In this document: in pieces, positions 41,082 to 51,048 of the stretch
How positions within the stretch are numbered: position 1 is the first letter of the stretch
How the letters are laid out: the number at the start of each line of letters is the position of its first letter
Source of the DNA: Arcicella sp.
Lineage (GTDB): Bacteria; Bacteroidota; Bacteroidia; Cytophagales; Spirosomataceae
Assembly (NCBI GenBank): GCA_025454855.1
Contig: JALONS010000014.1
Span: forward strand, 1 to 64,000
Length of the DNA: 64,000 bases
Direction of reading: 5' to 3'
The notes under the pieces: model-generated
The model's input: only the letters and a program-made list of their open reading frames with translations
Told to the model about the DNA's origin: nothing
The model's database searches: none
Program-made: the position numbers and the translations under genes

Positions 41082-42315
41082 ATTTTTCCATACTTAATTC
41101 TCCTTCCCATTTGGCTACAACGGCAGTAGCTACGGCATTTCCTGCTACTGACGTGGCTGAACGTCCCATATCCAGAAGCCAATCTACGGCAAAAAGTAAA
41201 ATAAGTCCTTCGGCAGGTAAATTAAACATCGACATCGTTCCCGCAATTACCACCAACGAAGCACGTGGTACACCTGCAATACCCTTACTGGTAATAAGTA
41301 AGGTAAGCATCATGGTTACTTGTTGGGCTACTGTAAGTTCGATACCGTAGGCTTGGGCAATAAATCCTACGGCAAAAGTCATGTACATCATTGAGCCGTC
41401 GAGGTTGAAAGAATAACCCAAAGGCAATACAAAGCTGACGATTCTTTCGGGTACGCCAAATTTTTTCAACTGTTCAATCTGTAAGGGCATAGATGCCTCA
41501 GAACTTGCCGTACTAAAAGATAAGAAAAGGGCATCCTTTACGTATGCTAATAATTTCCAGTAAGGTACTTTTACAAACATACAGATAGCGGGTAGCACCA
41601 CTAATATAAAAAATGCCAGCGTAGCAAAGAAACAGATTATCAAGTAAAAATATCCTCCTAAAATCCCCAATCCTTTTTGTGCAATGACGGCTGCCACTGC
41701 CCCAAAAACCCCGTAGGGAGCAAAACCCATGACATAGCTCACAATTTTGAACATGATTTCAGAAACGGCATCGAGGGCTTTGATGATAATTTTACCGTGG
41801 TCGCCGATGGCGGCGGTTGCAATACCAAAAAATACTGAGAACACCACAATTTGTAAGATTTCGTTGGTAGCTAAAGCCTCAAAAAAACTTTGTGGAAAAA
41901 GGTGCGTAATGAAATTTTCCATCGTCATTTTCTTGGCTTCAATCCCCGTATCAGCTCCTGCTTCTGGCAGTGGAATCTGCATCATCTTACCAGGGCGAAG
42001 AATATTAACCGCCACTAAACCTGTGAGTAAAGAGAGAATGGTAGCAAAATAAAAATATCCTAAAGTCTTTGCCCCTATTCTACCCACCAATTTAAAGTCT
42101 CCTAATTTGGCAATACCTACAGTAAGAATTGAAAAAATGAGTGGTCCGATAATCATTTTAATCATTCTAAGAAAAATTTTGCTTAGAAGATTCAAATACG
42201 TACTGGCTGAGGCAAGTGCTTCTTTATCAGTGCTATACTTTTGGTTTAGAATGTACCCGACGATGATACCGAGGCTCATGCCGATAAAAATTTTCCAAGT
42301 AATATTTAGTTTCAT
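41080..42315 (-). CDS. Dicarboxylate/amino acid:cation symporter (DAACS family)
   Basis: PLGYSFNLDGSMMYM, SKGIAGVPRASLVV, DWLLDMGRSATSVAGNAV. Confidence 0.95.
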   Translation of the reverse strand: MKLNITWKIFIGMSLGIIVGYILNQKYSTDKEALASASTYLNLLSKIFLRMIKMIIGPLIFSILTVGIAKLGDFKLVGRIGAKTLGYFYFATILSLLTGLVAVNILRPGKMMQIPLPEAGADTGIEAKKMTMENFITHLFPQSFFEALATNEILQIVVFSVFFGIATAAIGDHGKIIIKALDAVSEIMFKIVSYVMGFAPYGVFGAVAAVIAQKGLGILGGYFYLIICFFATLAFFILVVLPAICMFVKVPYWKLLAYVKDALFLSFSTASSEASMPLQIEQLKKFGVPERIVSFVLPLGYSFNLDGSMMYMTFAVGFIAQAYGIELTVAQQVTMMLTLLITSKGIAGVPRASLVVIAGTMSMFNLPAEGLILLFAVDWLLDMGRSATSVAGNAVATAVVAKWEGELSMEK

Positions 42316-42405
42316 TTAGTATTAGTTTGAGTTGAGAATTAGGATTTAGTAATAACGAATTAACACAAAAAAACACGGTTTTGCAAATCCGTGCTGTGAG
42401 AATCT

Positions 42406-42840
42406 CTATCGAAATACTTTGCGATAAATGGGTTTTCTGTACAAAAATTGAAGATAAAGCAAAGGATAAAAAAGGTAATCCGTTAGTAATGAAGGTGTTT
42501 TGAAAGTAATATCATCAATAATAAGCGTTCCTGATTGGTTTTTGACCATACGATGGCGATGTTTCCAATAAGTTAGAAAAAACGGTAGTTTTACGCCTTC
42601 ATCAATAAAATATATCTCCGTTTCAGAACTGTGCTGGTCGGTAATGTCAGAAATCCAATCTTGTTTAAAGAATAGAAAATTGAGTTCTAAATGTACCTTA
42701 TCGCCTTTCATACACCCACCAAATTCTTTTACTTTAACGGGTGGGAAAGGCGGTGCTAATTTCGAGAATAAAGATAAATCAAAGCCTTCCCAAACTTTGA
42801 GAAGGCTTTGATTTACCTCAGTTGTAATTTTTATGGTCAT
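42406..42840 (-). CDS. SRPBCC/START-like hypothetical protein
   Basis: 144 aa; TEVNQSLLKVWEGF...PPFPPVKVKEFGG...FFLTYWKHRH pattern typical of ligand-binding SRPBCC proteins; subfamily unassigned. Confidence 0.6.
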   Translation of the reverse strand: MTIKITTEVNQSLLKVWEGFDLSLFSKLAPPFPPVKVKEFGGCMKGDKVHLELNFLFFKQDWISDITDQHSSETEIYFIDEGVKLPFFLTYWKHRHRMVKNQSGTLIIDDITFKTPSLLTDYLFYPLLYLQFLYRKPIYRKVFR

Positions 42841-42942
42841 ATTTATAATTCTTTGAATGAATATACTAAGCGAAGGGATAGTTTTCGAGAAACTAACAGC
42901 TTACTATACTATCGTTCACCAATCTTTCATCTATTAGAGATA

Positions 42943-43695
42943 TTAAAATTCTTCCCATTTAGGAGCTTCTACCGCTACTATTTTGGTGGCTTCGTTACTA
43001 TCTGGAAAATAAAAAGATATTTTACCGTAGGTTTCCAATGTTTCTAAATGTCCGCACGTCATGGGGTTAGCCGTAATAGCGTGTACGTGCAACTGGCTAC
43101 CGTAAGGCGTAAATATACCCTGATGATTTTCAGAATAAAATCCAGTAAGCAATACCACCTCCGCCGAGTGCCACAGTTCGTGAGCAAATTGTTTGTGTGT
43201 ATCAGCCGTGTGCGTGATGCCCGACTGCCAATTTATCACATGAAAACTCATATTTTTCACCCAAGTTCTTGCCATGAAAGGAAACGGACGGGTAACATCA
43301 ATTCCATTATCGGCGGCTAAGGTTTTTACCAATTCTGAAAGGTCACTCAGATTATCTAAATCTCGCTCAATGGTGACAATTTTCCAATTTTTTACGTAAG
43401 TATAAACCAACATAGCGGCACTGTGATTAAAAGTAGTGTCGCTTCGTACAAAGGTATTATCAATAAATGATGTGAGTGATTTGCCGTGTGCTATTGAAAT
43501 CTCCCCTCTCAAACTATCTACTACCCCAATGGCAAAAAGATTTTCTCGATTGAGCGTATCTAAACGAATTTTGGCGGATAAATCAGCATCGTGCATAATT
43601 TTCCGTAATTCTCCCACCGATTTAACTTCAGGATTTTGAGCAAAAACTGGTAAAATTCCCAACCATACCAGTAAAAAAGAACATAGGAGCTTCAT
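42943..43695 (-). CDS. Secreted acetolactate decarboxylase-like protein
   Basis: Signal peptide; FAIGVVDSLRGEISIAHG and LHVHAITANPMTCGHLETL (HxH...GH metal-ligand pattern of ALDC). Confidence 0.6.
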   Translation of the reverse strand: MKLLCSFLLVWLGILPVFAQNPEVKSVGELRKIMHDADLSAKIRLDTLNRENLFAIGVVDSLRGEISIAHGKSLTSFIDNTFVRSDTTFNHSAAMLVYTYVKNWKIVTIERDLDNLSDLSELVKTLAADNGIDVTRPFPFMARTWVKNMSFHVINWQSGITHTADTHKQFAHELWHSAEVVLLTGFYSENHQGIFTPYGSQLHVHAITANPMTCGHLETLETYGKISFYFPDSNEATKIVAVEAPKWEEF

Positions 43696-43925
43696 AGGTA
43701 GTGCGTTAGTAGTTGAAATTCAATGATTGGTTTCAGAGAGGTGAGTATTTTTCAACACTAACGACTATTTTGCCAATATCATAACGATAGAATGCAATAG
43801 ATATTATGAAGATAAACTGAGTTTTTCTACGAAAGACTACAAAACAATTTCTATGCCAAATCCTTGATTATGAACAAATTGGAAGACAAAACAAAGCAGT
43901 ACCCTAAACTATTTGTAAACAAAAC

Positions 43926-44264
43926 TTAGTTGAATAGAAAAGATAGAATAGCCATGAAAACTACCTTGAGAATATTTAAGAAAACAAACGCCACTACTTC
44001 TATGGTATTTTTCACAAAATGTACTACTTGTTGTATCACTGATTTTGTAAGATGATGAGATGGCTTATTTTCTTCCTTTTTCAGGATTGAAGTTCTATTT
44101 TCTGCTGGAATCCGATAAGAATTTGATGCCAGTTTTACGGAATCTGCTTTAATCTTTTTGTTTTCACGCCCGTGCATGATGGTAGAAGATTCAAGAAAAC
44201 CGAAACTTGAACAAGTGGTAATTACCACGAACGAAAAAATGATGTAGAGTAATTTTTGCTTCAT
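43926..44264 (-). CDS. Hypothetical small protein with N- and C-terminal hydrophobic segments
   Basis: 112-aa ORF; signal-like N-terminus. Confidence 0.5.
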   Translation of the reverse strand: MKQKLLYIIFSFVVITTCSSFGFLESSTIMHGRENKKIKADSVKLASNSYRIPAENRTSILKKEENKPSHHLTKSVIQQVVHFVKNTIEVVAFVFLNILKVVFMAILSFLFN

Positions 44265-44339
44265 TTTGATAAGAGGTTTAATAATCTCTGCGAATATAAC
44301 AAACTACTTCATAGATTGTTAGCAGAACCCCGTAATTTT

Positions 44340-44678
44340 TTAAGCCAATTTTGTTCCGTTGGGAACGGCACGTTCGATACTTGATAAAACTACTTCGCCA
44401 TCTGATAAAACAAAACCCGTCACTAATACCTCCGAAATAAAGTTGGCGATTTGTCGGGGAGGAAAGTTAGTCACACAAATTACTTGTTTGCCCACTAATT
44501 CCCCCTTCGTGTAAAGTTTAGTAATCTGAGCCGATGACTGTTTGATACCTATTTCATCACCTAAATCAATGATTAGTTGATAAGCTGGCTTTTTGGCTTT
44601 AGCAAAGTCCCTAACTTCCAAAATTGTTCCTGCTCTTAGCTCTACTTTTTCAAAATCTTGCCATGAAATGGTCTCCAT
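44340..44678 (-). CDS. tRNA-binding domain protein CsaA-like
   Basis: VELRAGTILEVRDFAKAKKPAYQLIIDLGDEIGIKQSSAQIT; VICVTNFPPRQIANFISEVLVTGF. Confidence 0.93.
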   Translation of the reverse strand: METISWQDFEKVELRAGTILEVRDFAKAKKPAYQLIIDLGDEIGIKQSSAQITKLYTKGELVGKQVICVTNFPPRQIANFISEVLVTGFVLSDGEVVLSSIERAVPNGTKLA

Positions 44679-44803
44679 TTTCTATAAAATTACCAAATGT
44701 TAATAAATGATTTTTTTTGAATTTTGTATAAAGATTAGGTAATTCTACGCTAAAACCAATCAAAAAAACTTAGTTGATTTGTAGAATAATTACCTCGCAA
44801 ACA

Positions 44804-44911
44804 ATGTTGATTATAATTCCGATACTCGCAATAAGTCTTTTGGCTTTAGGAACCTATCTATTATTAAATGTATTAGATATAAATATCAGATTTTTATCCA
44901 CTAAAAAATAG
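44804..44911 (+). CDS. Tiny single-TM protein ORF (35 aa)
   Basis: MLIIIPILAISLLALGTYLLLNVLDINIRFLSTKK; a hairpin follows (aaatcgttgaaa...tttcaacgattt). Confidence 0.4.
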   Translation: MLIIIPILAISLLALGTYLLLNVLDINIRFLSTKK

Positions 44912-45091
44912 TTTTTAGTTCTCGATAGAAATCGTTGAAACGTAATTATAGTCCTTACTTTCAACGATTTAAGATTGTAAATTAGTAGTTCGTTCACTCT
45001 TATGCCCCGTTTACCTCTTTTTTCTATTTATCACGGAGAAGGGATGCGATTTTAATGTAATACGTTAAAGTCGCATCACCGCCCCTCTCTA

Positions 45092-45907
45092 TCATTTCAA
45101 AATCTCTTTCAAACTTTCATAGGGTATTTCCAGTTCGGTTACACCCGCTGCATAAGGTTTTATCTCGTAAACGTTGAATAAAAACTTTATTCCCTTATCG
45201 GTAAAAGTAAAATTATCATTCAAGATAAAACGACCATTTTCAAAAAAGTAACCATTCTCTTCACCAAGTTTATCAGCAGGTTTTAGATTTTCTTGTTTTC
45301 TGAATATGGCTTCAGCAGAAGGTAATAATTTCTTGCCATAGCCCTGTACAAAAATATCATCTAAAGTAATCCTTTTGAACGACTTACGGTCATACACATA
45401 ATAATACTCCATACTCACAGGATGAGCACCGCCCATAAACCAATACGTATTTGTATGAAGTATCAAATATTTTTCGGTTTGGCGTTGTACTTTACAATAG
45501 GCTTCCATGTTCCAAGGCATAGCTAAAAAACCACCCTCATACTGAGCATTGGCTTTGTTTACATAGCTTTGCCCTTCTTTAATTTTTTGGTCATAGTCAT
45601 CCACAAAAGGTTTAGCTAATTCTTCAAAATTTTTAGGTCTTGATTTAGTACTATCACCGTCATCGTGATAAATATTGAGGATTTCCTGCTTAACAACCTC
45701 ATTAAAGGCGGCTGATTCAAACGCTGGATACTCGAAGCTAACGGTTGCACACAACGAATCTTTATTAACACAAGTTTGGCTGTGCTTTTCAAACTTTTCT
45801 ACGGTATATTTTAACGTATCAGTGGTAGCTGATAAATCTTTCTGTGAAGAACTTCCACAACTCCACAAAAGAGTTATCAAAGCTATAAAAAGGAGTTTGT
45901 TGGTCAT
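45092..45907 (-). CDS. DUF3298/RsiV-like lipoprotein
   Basis: LLWSCGSSS lipobox; NTYWFMGGAHPVSMEYYYVYDRKSFKRITLDDIF. Confidence 0.82.
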   Translation of the reverse strand: MTNKLLFIALITLLWSCGSSSQKDLSATTDTLKYTVEKFEKHSQTCVNKDSLCATVSFEYPAFESAAFNEVVKQEILNIYHDDGDSTKSRPKNFEELAKPFVDDYDQKIKEGQSYVNKANAQYEGGFLAMPWNMEAYCKVQRQTEKYLILHTNTYWFMGGAHPVSMEYYYVYDRKSFKRITLDDIFVQGYGKKLLPSAEAIFRKQENLKPADKLGEENGYFFENGRFILNDNFTFTDKGIKFLFNVYEIKPYAAGVTELEIPYESLKEILK

Positions 45908-45919
45908 CTGAAATTATGG

Positions 45920-46309
45920 TTATTTTTGGTAAAATTCAATGGGTAACTGGTCGGGGTCTGAAATGAAGAAAAAGGCTTTTTCGGTAAACTCATCAATTCT
46001 AATGTCTTCACAATCAACTCCTCGTTGTTTCAATTTTTGATGTACATCTTCTATCATTTCTACTTCAAAAGCCAAATGCCGAAGACCACAGGCTTCGGGG
46101 CGTGAGCTACGTTTAGGAGGATTTGGAAAAGAAAAAAGCTCAATTTGGTATAAATCATTAACCGACAAATCTAATTTGTAAGACTGGCGTTCGGCTCGAT
46201 ATACTTCATGCTGAATCTTAAATCCTAAAATTTCAGTATAAAATTCTTTAGACTTCTGATAATCAGAACAAATAATGGCAACGTGATGAATACGGTTTAT
46301 TTGGAGCAT
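45920..46309 (-). CDS. VOC family protein (glyoxalase-like, YaeR-type)
   Basis: INRIHHVAIICSDYQKSKEFYTEILGF; RPEACGLRHLAFEVE; FFISDPDQLPIEFYQ. Confidence 0.9.
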   Translation of the reverse strand: MLQINRIHHVAIICSDYQKSKEFYTEILGFKIQHEVYRAERQSYKLDLSVNDLYQIELFSFPNPPKRSSRPEACGLRHLAFEVEMIEDVHQKLKQRGVDCEDIRIDEFTEKAFFFISDPDQLPIEFYQK

Positions 46310-46413
46310 TTTAGATTTTCTTTTTCACAAAGGTAAAAAAGGTTTCAGAACAAGTAGGAATACTGGCAATAATATTGAAGCAGTATATCAAAAGGGAGTT
46401 TCTTTTACACATA

Positions 46414-46457
46414 AAATAGCCTGTTTAAATCTTTTATACGACTCAAACAGGCTTTTA
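46414..46457 (-). terminator. Terminator of the PepSY gene
   Basis: tagcctgttt / aaacaggctttt stem-loop. Confidence 0.65.
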
Positions 46458-46477
46458 ACTAATTGCTAAACTAATTC

Positions 46478-47722
46478 TTATACTTTCTCCATTTGTGGTT
46501 TAAAAGTTGGTCTCAGACGAGCTATCTTTTCTTCTGATAAAGCAGGGTTTCTAAGCACTTTTGGCGTAGTTTTTTTGTATTTACGTTGATACCAAATTAA
46601 AAAACCCGTGATGGGTAACGAAGCGGCAAACAAACTGGCAAAAAAAGCTAATAATTTACCCAACAAACCATAATTCTGACCCGTGTGTAAGTCCCGATTG
46701 GCGTGTTTAATTTTATCCGCAGGTGTGTAATTAGCAAATAATTCTGTTTTCAATAACTTACCCGAATATTGGTCAAACTCAAAAAGATTACTTTTTTTGT
46801 AAACATCATAAGGATATTTCAGATTAACTCTGATTGGCTCTTTCGTGTTTTTTGCAAAATTGATGTGTGCCTCTTGCCAACCTGCATATTGCATAGCCAC
46901 TGAACCGAAAGCCATATCTGGGCTAAATATTTTACCCTCTTCAAAAGTTGAATTTACCTTTTGTGGCTTCTTCATTTTCTCGCCCATTAGAGCATAAACG
47001 CTTTTCTGTACGGGTTTGATTGCCCACCAAATACCTGTGAGTGATATTAACATTAAAGGTAGTAGAAAATAAAAGCCCAAAGTATTATGAATACTATAAT
47101 TAACGATTTGAAATTTACCTTTAAGATTCAAATTGAAAGCCATTTTCCGTTGATTTTTCTTGCGTGGCCACCATAAGTAAAGTCCAGAAAGTAGCATTAA
47201 AAAAAACACTACTACGTTTATTTTGATAATCCATTTTCCTACTTCACCCAAGAATAAAGACGTGTGCATTTCCTCTACGTAGTGCATAAAATCATGCTCA
47301 AGGTCTTGTTTACCAAGTAGTTGTGCGGTGTAGGGGTTAAAACCATAAGCTACTTTTTCAATTTCCTCTTCGTGTTCTTCCTTATTTTTTTTCTTCGTTT
47401 TCTTAGGCTCAAGGGCTTTTTTGTCCACTAATTTTACGATGGTTGAACGGCTTGGGTCTGTATAGACTCTTACTTGTTCAATACTTTTGGTAGGAAATTC
47501 TTTGGCTACTGTTACCGCCAAATTGGCAAGACTTACTTTTGTACCATTTTGTGGTTCAACAAAACGATAATCCCTTTGTGTGAAATTCCTAATTTCTGTC
47601 TCAAAAACAAACATACAGCCCGTGATGGCAACAATTATCACCACAATGCCACTCACCAAACCACCCCAGAGATGAATTTGCCCAAGAATTTTTTTTAGGA
47701 TTGATATTTTTGTTTTTGACAT
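46478..47722 (-). CDS. PepSY-associated TM helix domain protein (iron-regulated membrane protein family)
   Basis: LGQIHLWGGLVSGIVVIIVAITGCMFVFETEIRN and IHNTLGFYFLLPLMLISLTGIWW. Confidence 0.9.
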   Translation of the reverse strand: MSKTKISILKKILGQIHLWGGLVSGIVVIIVAITGCMFVFETEIRNFTQRDYRFVEPQNGTKVSLANLAVTVAKEFPTKSIEQVRVYTDPSRSTIVKLVDKKALEPKKTKKKNKEEHEEEIEKVAYGFNPYTAQLLGKQDLEHDFMHYVEEMHTSLFLGEVGKWIIKINVVVFFLMLLSGLYLWWPRKKNQRKMAFNLNLKGKFQIVNYSIHNTLGFYFLLPLMLISLTGIWWAIKPVQKSVYALMGEKMKKPQKVNSTFEEGKIFSPDMAFGSVAMQYAGWQEAHINFAKNTKEPIRVNLKYPYDVYKKSNLFEFDQYSGKLLKTELFANYTPADKIKHANRDLHTGQNYGLLGKLLAFFASLFAASLPITGFLIWYQRKYKKTTPKVLRNPALSEEKIARLRPTFKPQMEKV

Positions 47723-47760
47723 AGATTCGATTCGATTATTTAATTATGCAAAGATAATTA

Positions 47761-47776
47761 GACTAATTCTAAATAA
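47761..47776. promoter_or_regulatory. Candidate metal-regulator operator upstream of the PepSY gene
   Basis: GACTAATTCTAAATAA identical to 50206-50221 upstream of the TonB receptor start. Confidence 0.4.
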
Positions 47777-47785
47777 TGAATAATT

Positions 47786-50182
47786 TTAAAAATTATACGA
47801 TACATTCAAGAATACCTGACGACCTGGAATATCCTGAATCTTATTACTCACTTGTGCCGATGTAATATCCCGTGTTATTTTATTGTTAGTGTCAAAGATA
47901 TCTGATACTCTGATGCTCGTAGTTATTTTCTTTTTCACGAATTGATGGCTCAAACTGGCATCTACAAATTGAATGGTATTTTCTTCTTTTTGGCTTGATA
48001 TTTTTGGACCAATACCATTCCATGCTACTTGGAAAAATGTATTTTTGCCAATAGTAATATCTGAAATTACTTTCGCACACCAATCAAATTGGTCTTTGAT
48101 GGCATCTCCTCCACCCAAAGCTTCGTCGTTCAATTGACTACTAAATTTTGAATAACTGGCGTTGATATTCCAGAAAGAAAGTGGTTTTATAGCTCCCATT
48201 ATCTCAATTTCTTGAATATACGCTGAATTGATATTCTCTGGTTTTTCCAATACAACGCCTGCTTTCACGTCAGTGAGTACTTTTTGAATTAATCCATCAA
48301 TATTTCTTCTGAATAAATTTACACCTGCATTCCAGTTTTTGGCAGTTTTCAGATAGCCCAGTTCAAAGCCCCAAGCCTTTTCTGGACGAAGGGCTGGATT
48401 ACCCATTTTAATTTTGGTAATATCAGTAGAATCTACAAACGGACTCAAATCTTTGAAAGCCGCACGACGGATTTTTCTATCCACTGAAAATTTCACAAAC
48501 TGGCTTTTATCAATATTATATACCACATTGAAACTTGGCAGAGGAATCAAATAATTACCCTCGGTGGTGAAAGCCTTTGCCTTTGATTTGTTAAAAAACG
48601 TGGTGTACTCAGTCCGAAATCCTAAAATAGCACGAATTTTCCCCTTCGTGAGTGTGCCTTGTACGTAAGTTGCATAAATGTTTTCCTGACTATCAAAATT
48701 ATTTACAGGGCTTTCGGTAGTAATAAAAGCGGATTTGTTGTAATCAAATCTATCTACTTTTTGGAGACTTTCACGATTACGACCGCTAAATTTCAATCCT
48801 GCATTCAAACCCAAAAGTTCACTTTGTTGCCAAGTTAAATCCGTTTGGAAGAAATTATTACGGTCATAGCTATCTTCAAAAGTATTAGTTTTGGTGGGTC
48901 TTGTATCTAAATTCATACCTGCTGCCGTAAGTTTTTGGTCGGTTTGGTATTTTGGTTTTGGATAAAATCCCCCTACGTGTGAATATGAGGCCGTTAATCT
49001 TCCTTTTTTAGCGAAAGTTTGTGAAAAATTAAGGGAATATTCACTAAACTTAAAGTCTTCAGTTTGGTCTTCAGTACGGAGAGTTCTGGATGAAAAAGTT
49101 TTATCCGCTTTCAATACTTCGGTATCTTGCGTTTTTATTTTAAGTTCCCTTTGAAATCCGTTTATATATTCGATACCGATATTTGCTCCTTTCCACAAAT
49201 CCCATTTTGTACCAATTTTGATATTATGACTCAAAATATCACGGTCTTCTAATGACTTCACATTTTGATAACCTGAAATTGCATTATTTTTATACTGCGT
49301 TGTGGCATTTGTTTCAATAATACCATTCGTACCTTGTAGCATTACTTTATTTTGGTCAAAGAAACCATACACTTCTCCTCCATTAAATTTATGTCCAATC
49401 TGAGCCGAAGCATTATACCCTCCTTGACTATTCATGCCGCCCATCAATTGCCCATGCGTACCAAAATTAGCATTTTTCTTTAAAATGATATTTACAACTC
49501 CGTTCATTCCATCGCCATCATACTGGGCTCCGGGGTTTGAAATAATTTCAATTCTTTCAACCGATGATGCTGGAATTTGTGTTAAAAGTACTTCACGATT
49601 GTTACCTGTAATACCTGCATTTTTACCATCAATCAATACCAAAGTATATGATTTTTCTAAGCCACGAAAACGAATATCTCGGGGTACACCGGGAGGGCCT
49701 CCCATGGCCGTAGAAGGCATCAAACGAAGCATATCACCCACCGAAGACCCTTTGGCAATGGGCAAATCCGCCATGGTATAAACTATTTTTTGGGGTTCTA
49801 TTTTCGTTACACCAATATTGCCTTTCACTATCACTTCTGCCAAACTATTTACTTTGGTTTCAACAGATATTTTACCTAACTGAATCGTTTGATTTTTTTC
49901 AGTAATGATAATTTCGTTTTTGGTAAAACGTTCAAAACCAACCGCAGTAATTTCCAAAGTATAAGTATCAGCTTGAAGTTTTGAGAATTGAAACTCACCA
50001 TTTTCCCCCGCAAACATACCTTTCTGTTCTCCTTTGGAAGAAGTTAATCTCAAGGTAGCAAATCTTACGGGTTCACTAAGTGATTTATCAAAAATGGTTC
50101 CAGTGATTTTTGCATCTTGAGCCATGGAAAACTGGCAGAGTGCAAAGTACAGCAGGAAAATAGTAATAATTCGAGATTGCAT
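47786..50182 (-). CDS. TonB-dependent receptor, outer-membrane beta-barrel family
   Basis: Carboxypeptidase-like N-domain (GTIFDKSLSEPVRFATLRL), plug domain (VERIEIISNPGAQYDGDGMNGVVNIILKK). Start trimmed to MQSRIITIFLLY. Confidence 0.93.
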   Translation of the reverse strand: MQSRIITIFLLYFALCQFSMAQDAKITGTIFDKSLSEPVRFATLRLTSSKGEQKGMFAGENGEFQFSKLQADTYTLEITAVGFERFTKNEIIITEKNQTIQLGKISVETKVNSLAEVIVKGNIGVTKIEPQKIVYTMADLPIAKGSSVGDMLRLMPSTAMGGPPGVPRDIRFRGLEKSYTLVLIDGKNAGITGNNREVLLTQIPASSVERIEIISNPGAQYDGDGMNGVVNIILKKNANFGTHGQLMGGMNSQGGYNASAQIGHKFNGGEVYGFFDQNKVMLQGTNGIIETNATTQYKNNAISGYQNVKSLEDRDILSHNIKIGTKWDLWKGANIGIEYINGFQRELKIKTQDTEVLKADKTFSSRTLRTEDQTEDFKFSEYSLNFSQTFAKKGRLTASYSHVGGFYPKPKYQTDQKLTAAGMNLDTRPTKTNTFEDSYDRNNFFQTDLTWQQSELLGLNAGLKFSGRNRESLQKVDRFDYNKSAFITTESPVNNFDSQENIYATYVQGTLTKGKIRAILGFRTEYTTFFNKSKAKAFTTEGNYLIPLPSFNVVYNIDKSQFVKFSVDRKIRRAAFKDLSPFVDSTDITKIKMGNPALRPEKAWGFELGYLKTAKNWNAGVNLFRRNIDGLIQKVLTDVKAGVVLEKPENINSAYIQEIEIMGAIKPLSFWNINASYSKFSSQLNDEALGGGDAIKDQFDWCAKVISDITIGKNTFFQVAWNGIGPKISSQKEENTIQFVDASLSHQFVKKKITTSIRVSDIFDTNNKITRDITSAQVSNKIQDIPGRQVFLNVSYNF

Positions 50183-50205
50183 ATTTATAAAACAATTTTT
50201 GTTTG

Positions 50206-50221
50206 GACTAATTCTAAATAA
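50206..50221. promoter_or_regulatory. Candidate metal-regulator operator upstream of the TonB receptor
   Basis: Same 16-mer as 47761-47776; an inverted TCCAAATAAAAATTGGA lies at 50253-50269. Confidence 0.4.
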
Positions 50222-50700
50222 CGTCACAAAAGTATTGTTTATTTAAAACGAGTCCAAATAAAAATTGGATTATTTTGCCTTTCTCTTAATAATTGATAGA
50301 AATTACGATCATGGCGATAAATAATTAACTTCCAATTATTTGATAATGTGAGTCTTACAACAAAACAAACCAGCGTTTAAATGGTATTTCTTACCTAATA
50401 CACTCCCCGATTTTCATTTTTTATGCACTTTAAAAAATTTATTAAATAAATACGCTAAGTTCATATTCTACCTCCTAAAATATTTAATAGTATTGATTGG
50501 AACGACATATCAAAATCATAATATTAAGGCGATATAGGAATGGTTCATTGGTAAATCTTAAATCATGACAGTATCTGTAAGATTGACAGGAATAAAATCA
50601 GACATAAAATTATTGATAATTGACGGAGCATTTTTAAAGCCAAAACTTTAATGATTTCAGTTTGTTTTCATAGTATTATCCACAAACAATTTCATTTCTT

Positions 50701-50904
50701 ATGAAAAACAAAATCATTACCATATCCATGAGTATTTTTTACTTTGTATTTTGCATTTTTGTGATTTTCCACAATGCCTCTTATCGTGTGGAGCTACTTT
50801 TTAGTGGTAAATACTTGGTGTTTATGCTACTGAGTGTAGTGGTATTTATAGCACTCATGAAAATAATTCAAGAAATTAATCAGGAAGATAGAAACGATTT
50901 TTGA
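50701..50904 (+). CDS. Hypothetical two-TM small membrane protein
   Basis: 67-aa ORF with two hydrophobic segments. Confidence 0.55.
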   Translation: MKNKIITISMSIFYFVFCIFVIFHNASYRVELLFSGKYLVFMLLSVVVFIALMKIIQEINQEDRNDF

Positions 50905-50969
50905 AGTATATACGTTAGTAAAATAATTCACAACTAATTTCGAGGATGTTATGAGTTGTGTTCACAGAA

Positions 50970-50999
50970 AAAGGCAGGGAGTTCCGTTCCCTGCCTTTA
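50970..50999. terminator. Bidirectional terminator between the small membrane gene and rhodopsin
   Basis: aaggcagggagttccgttccctgcctt stem-loop. Confidence 0.8.
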
Positions 51000-51048
51000 C
51001 TGTTTGTAATCAATAAATTTGTTGTGGTTGGTATTAATACCATTAATC

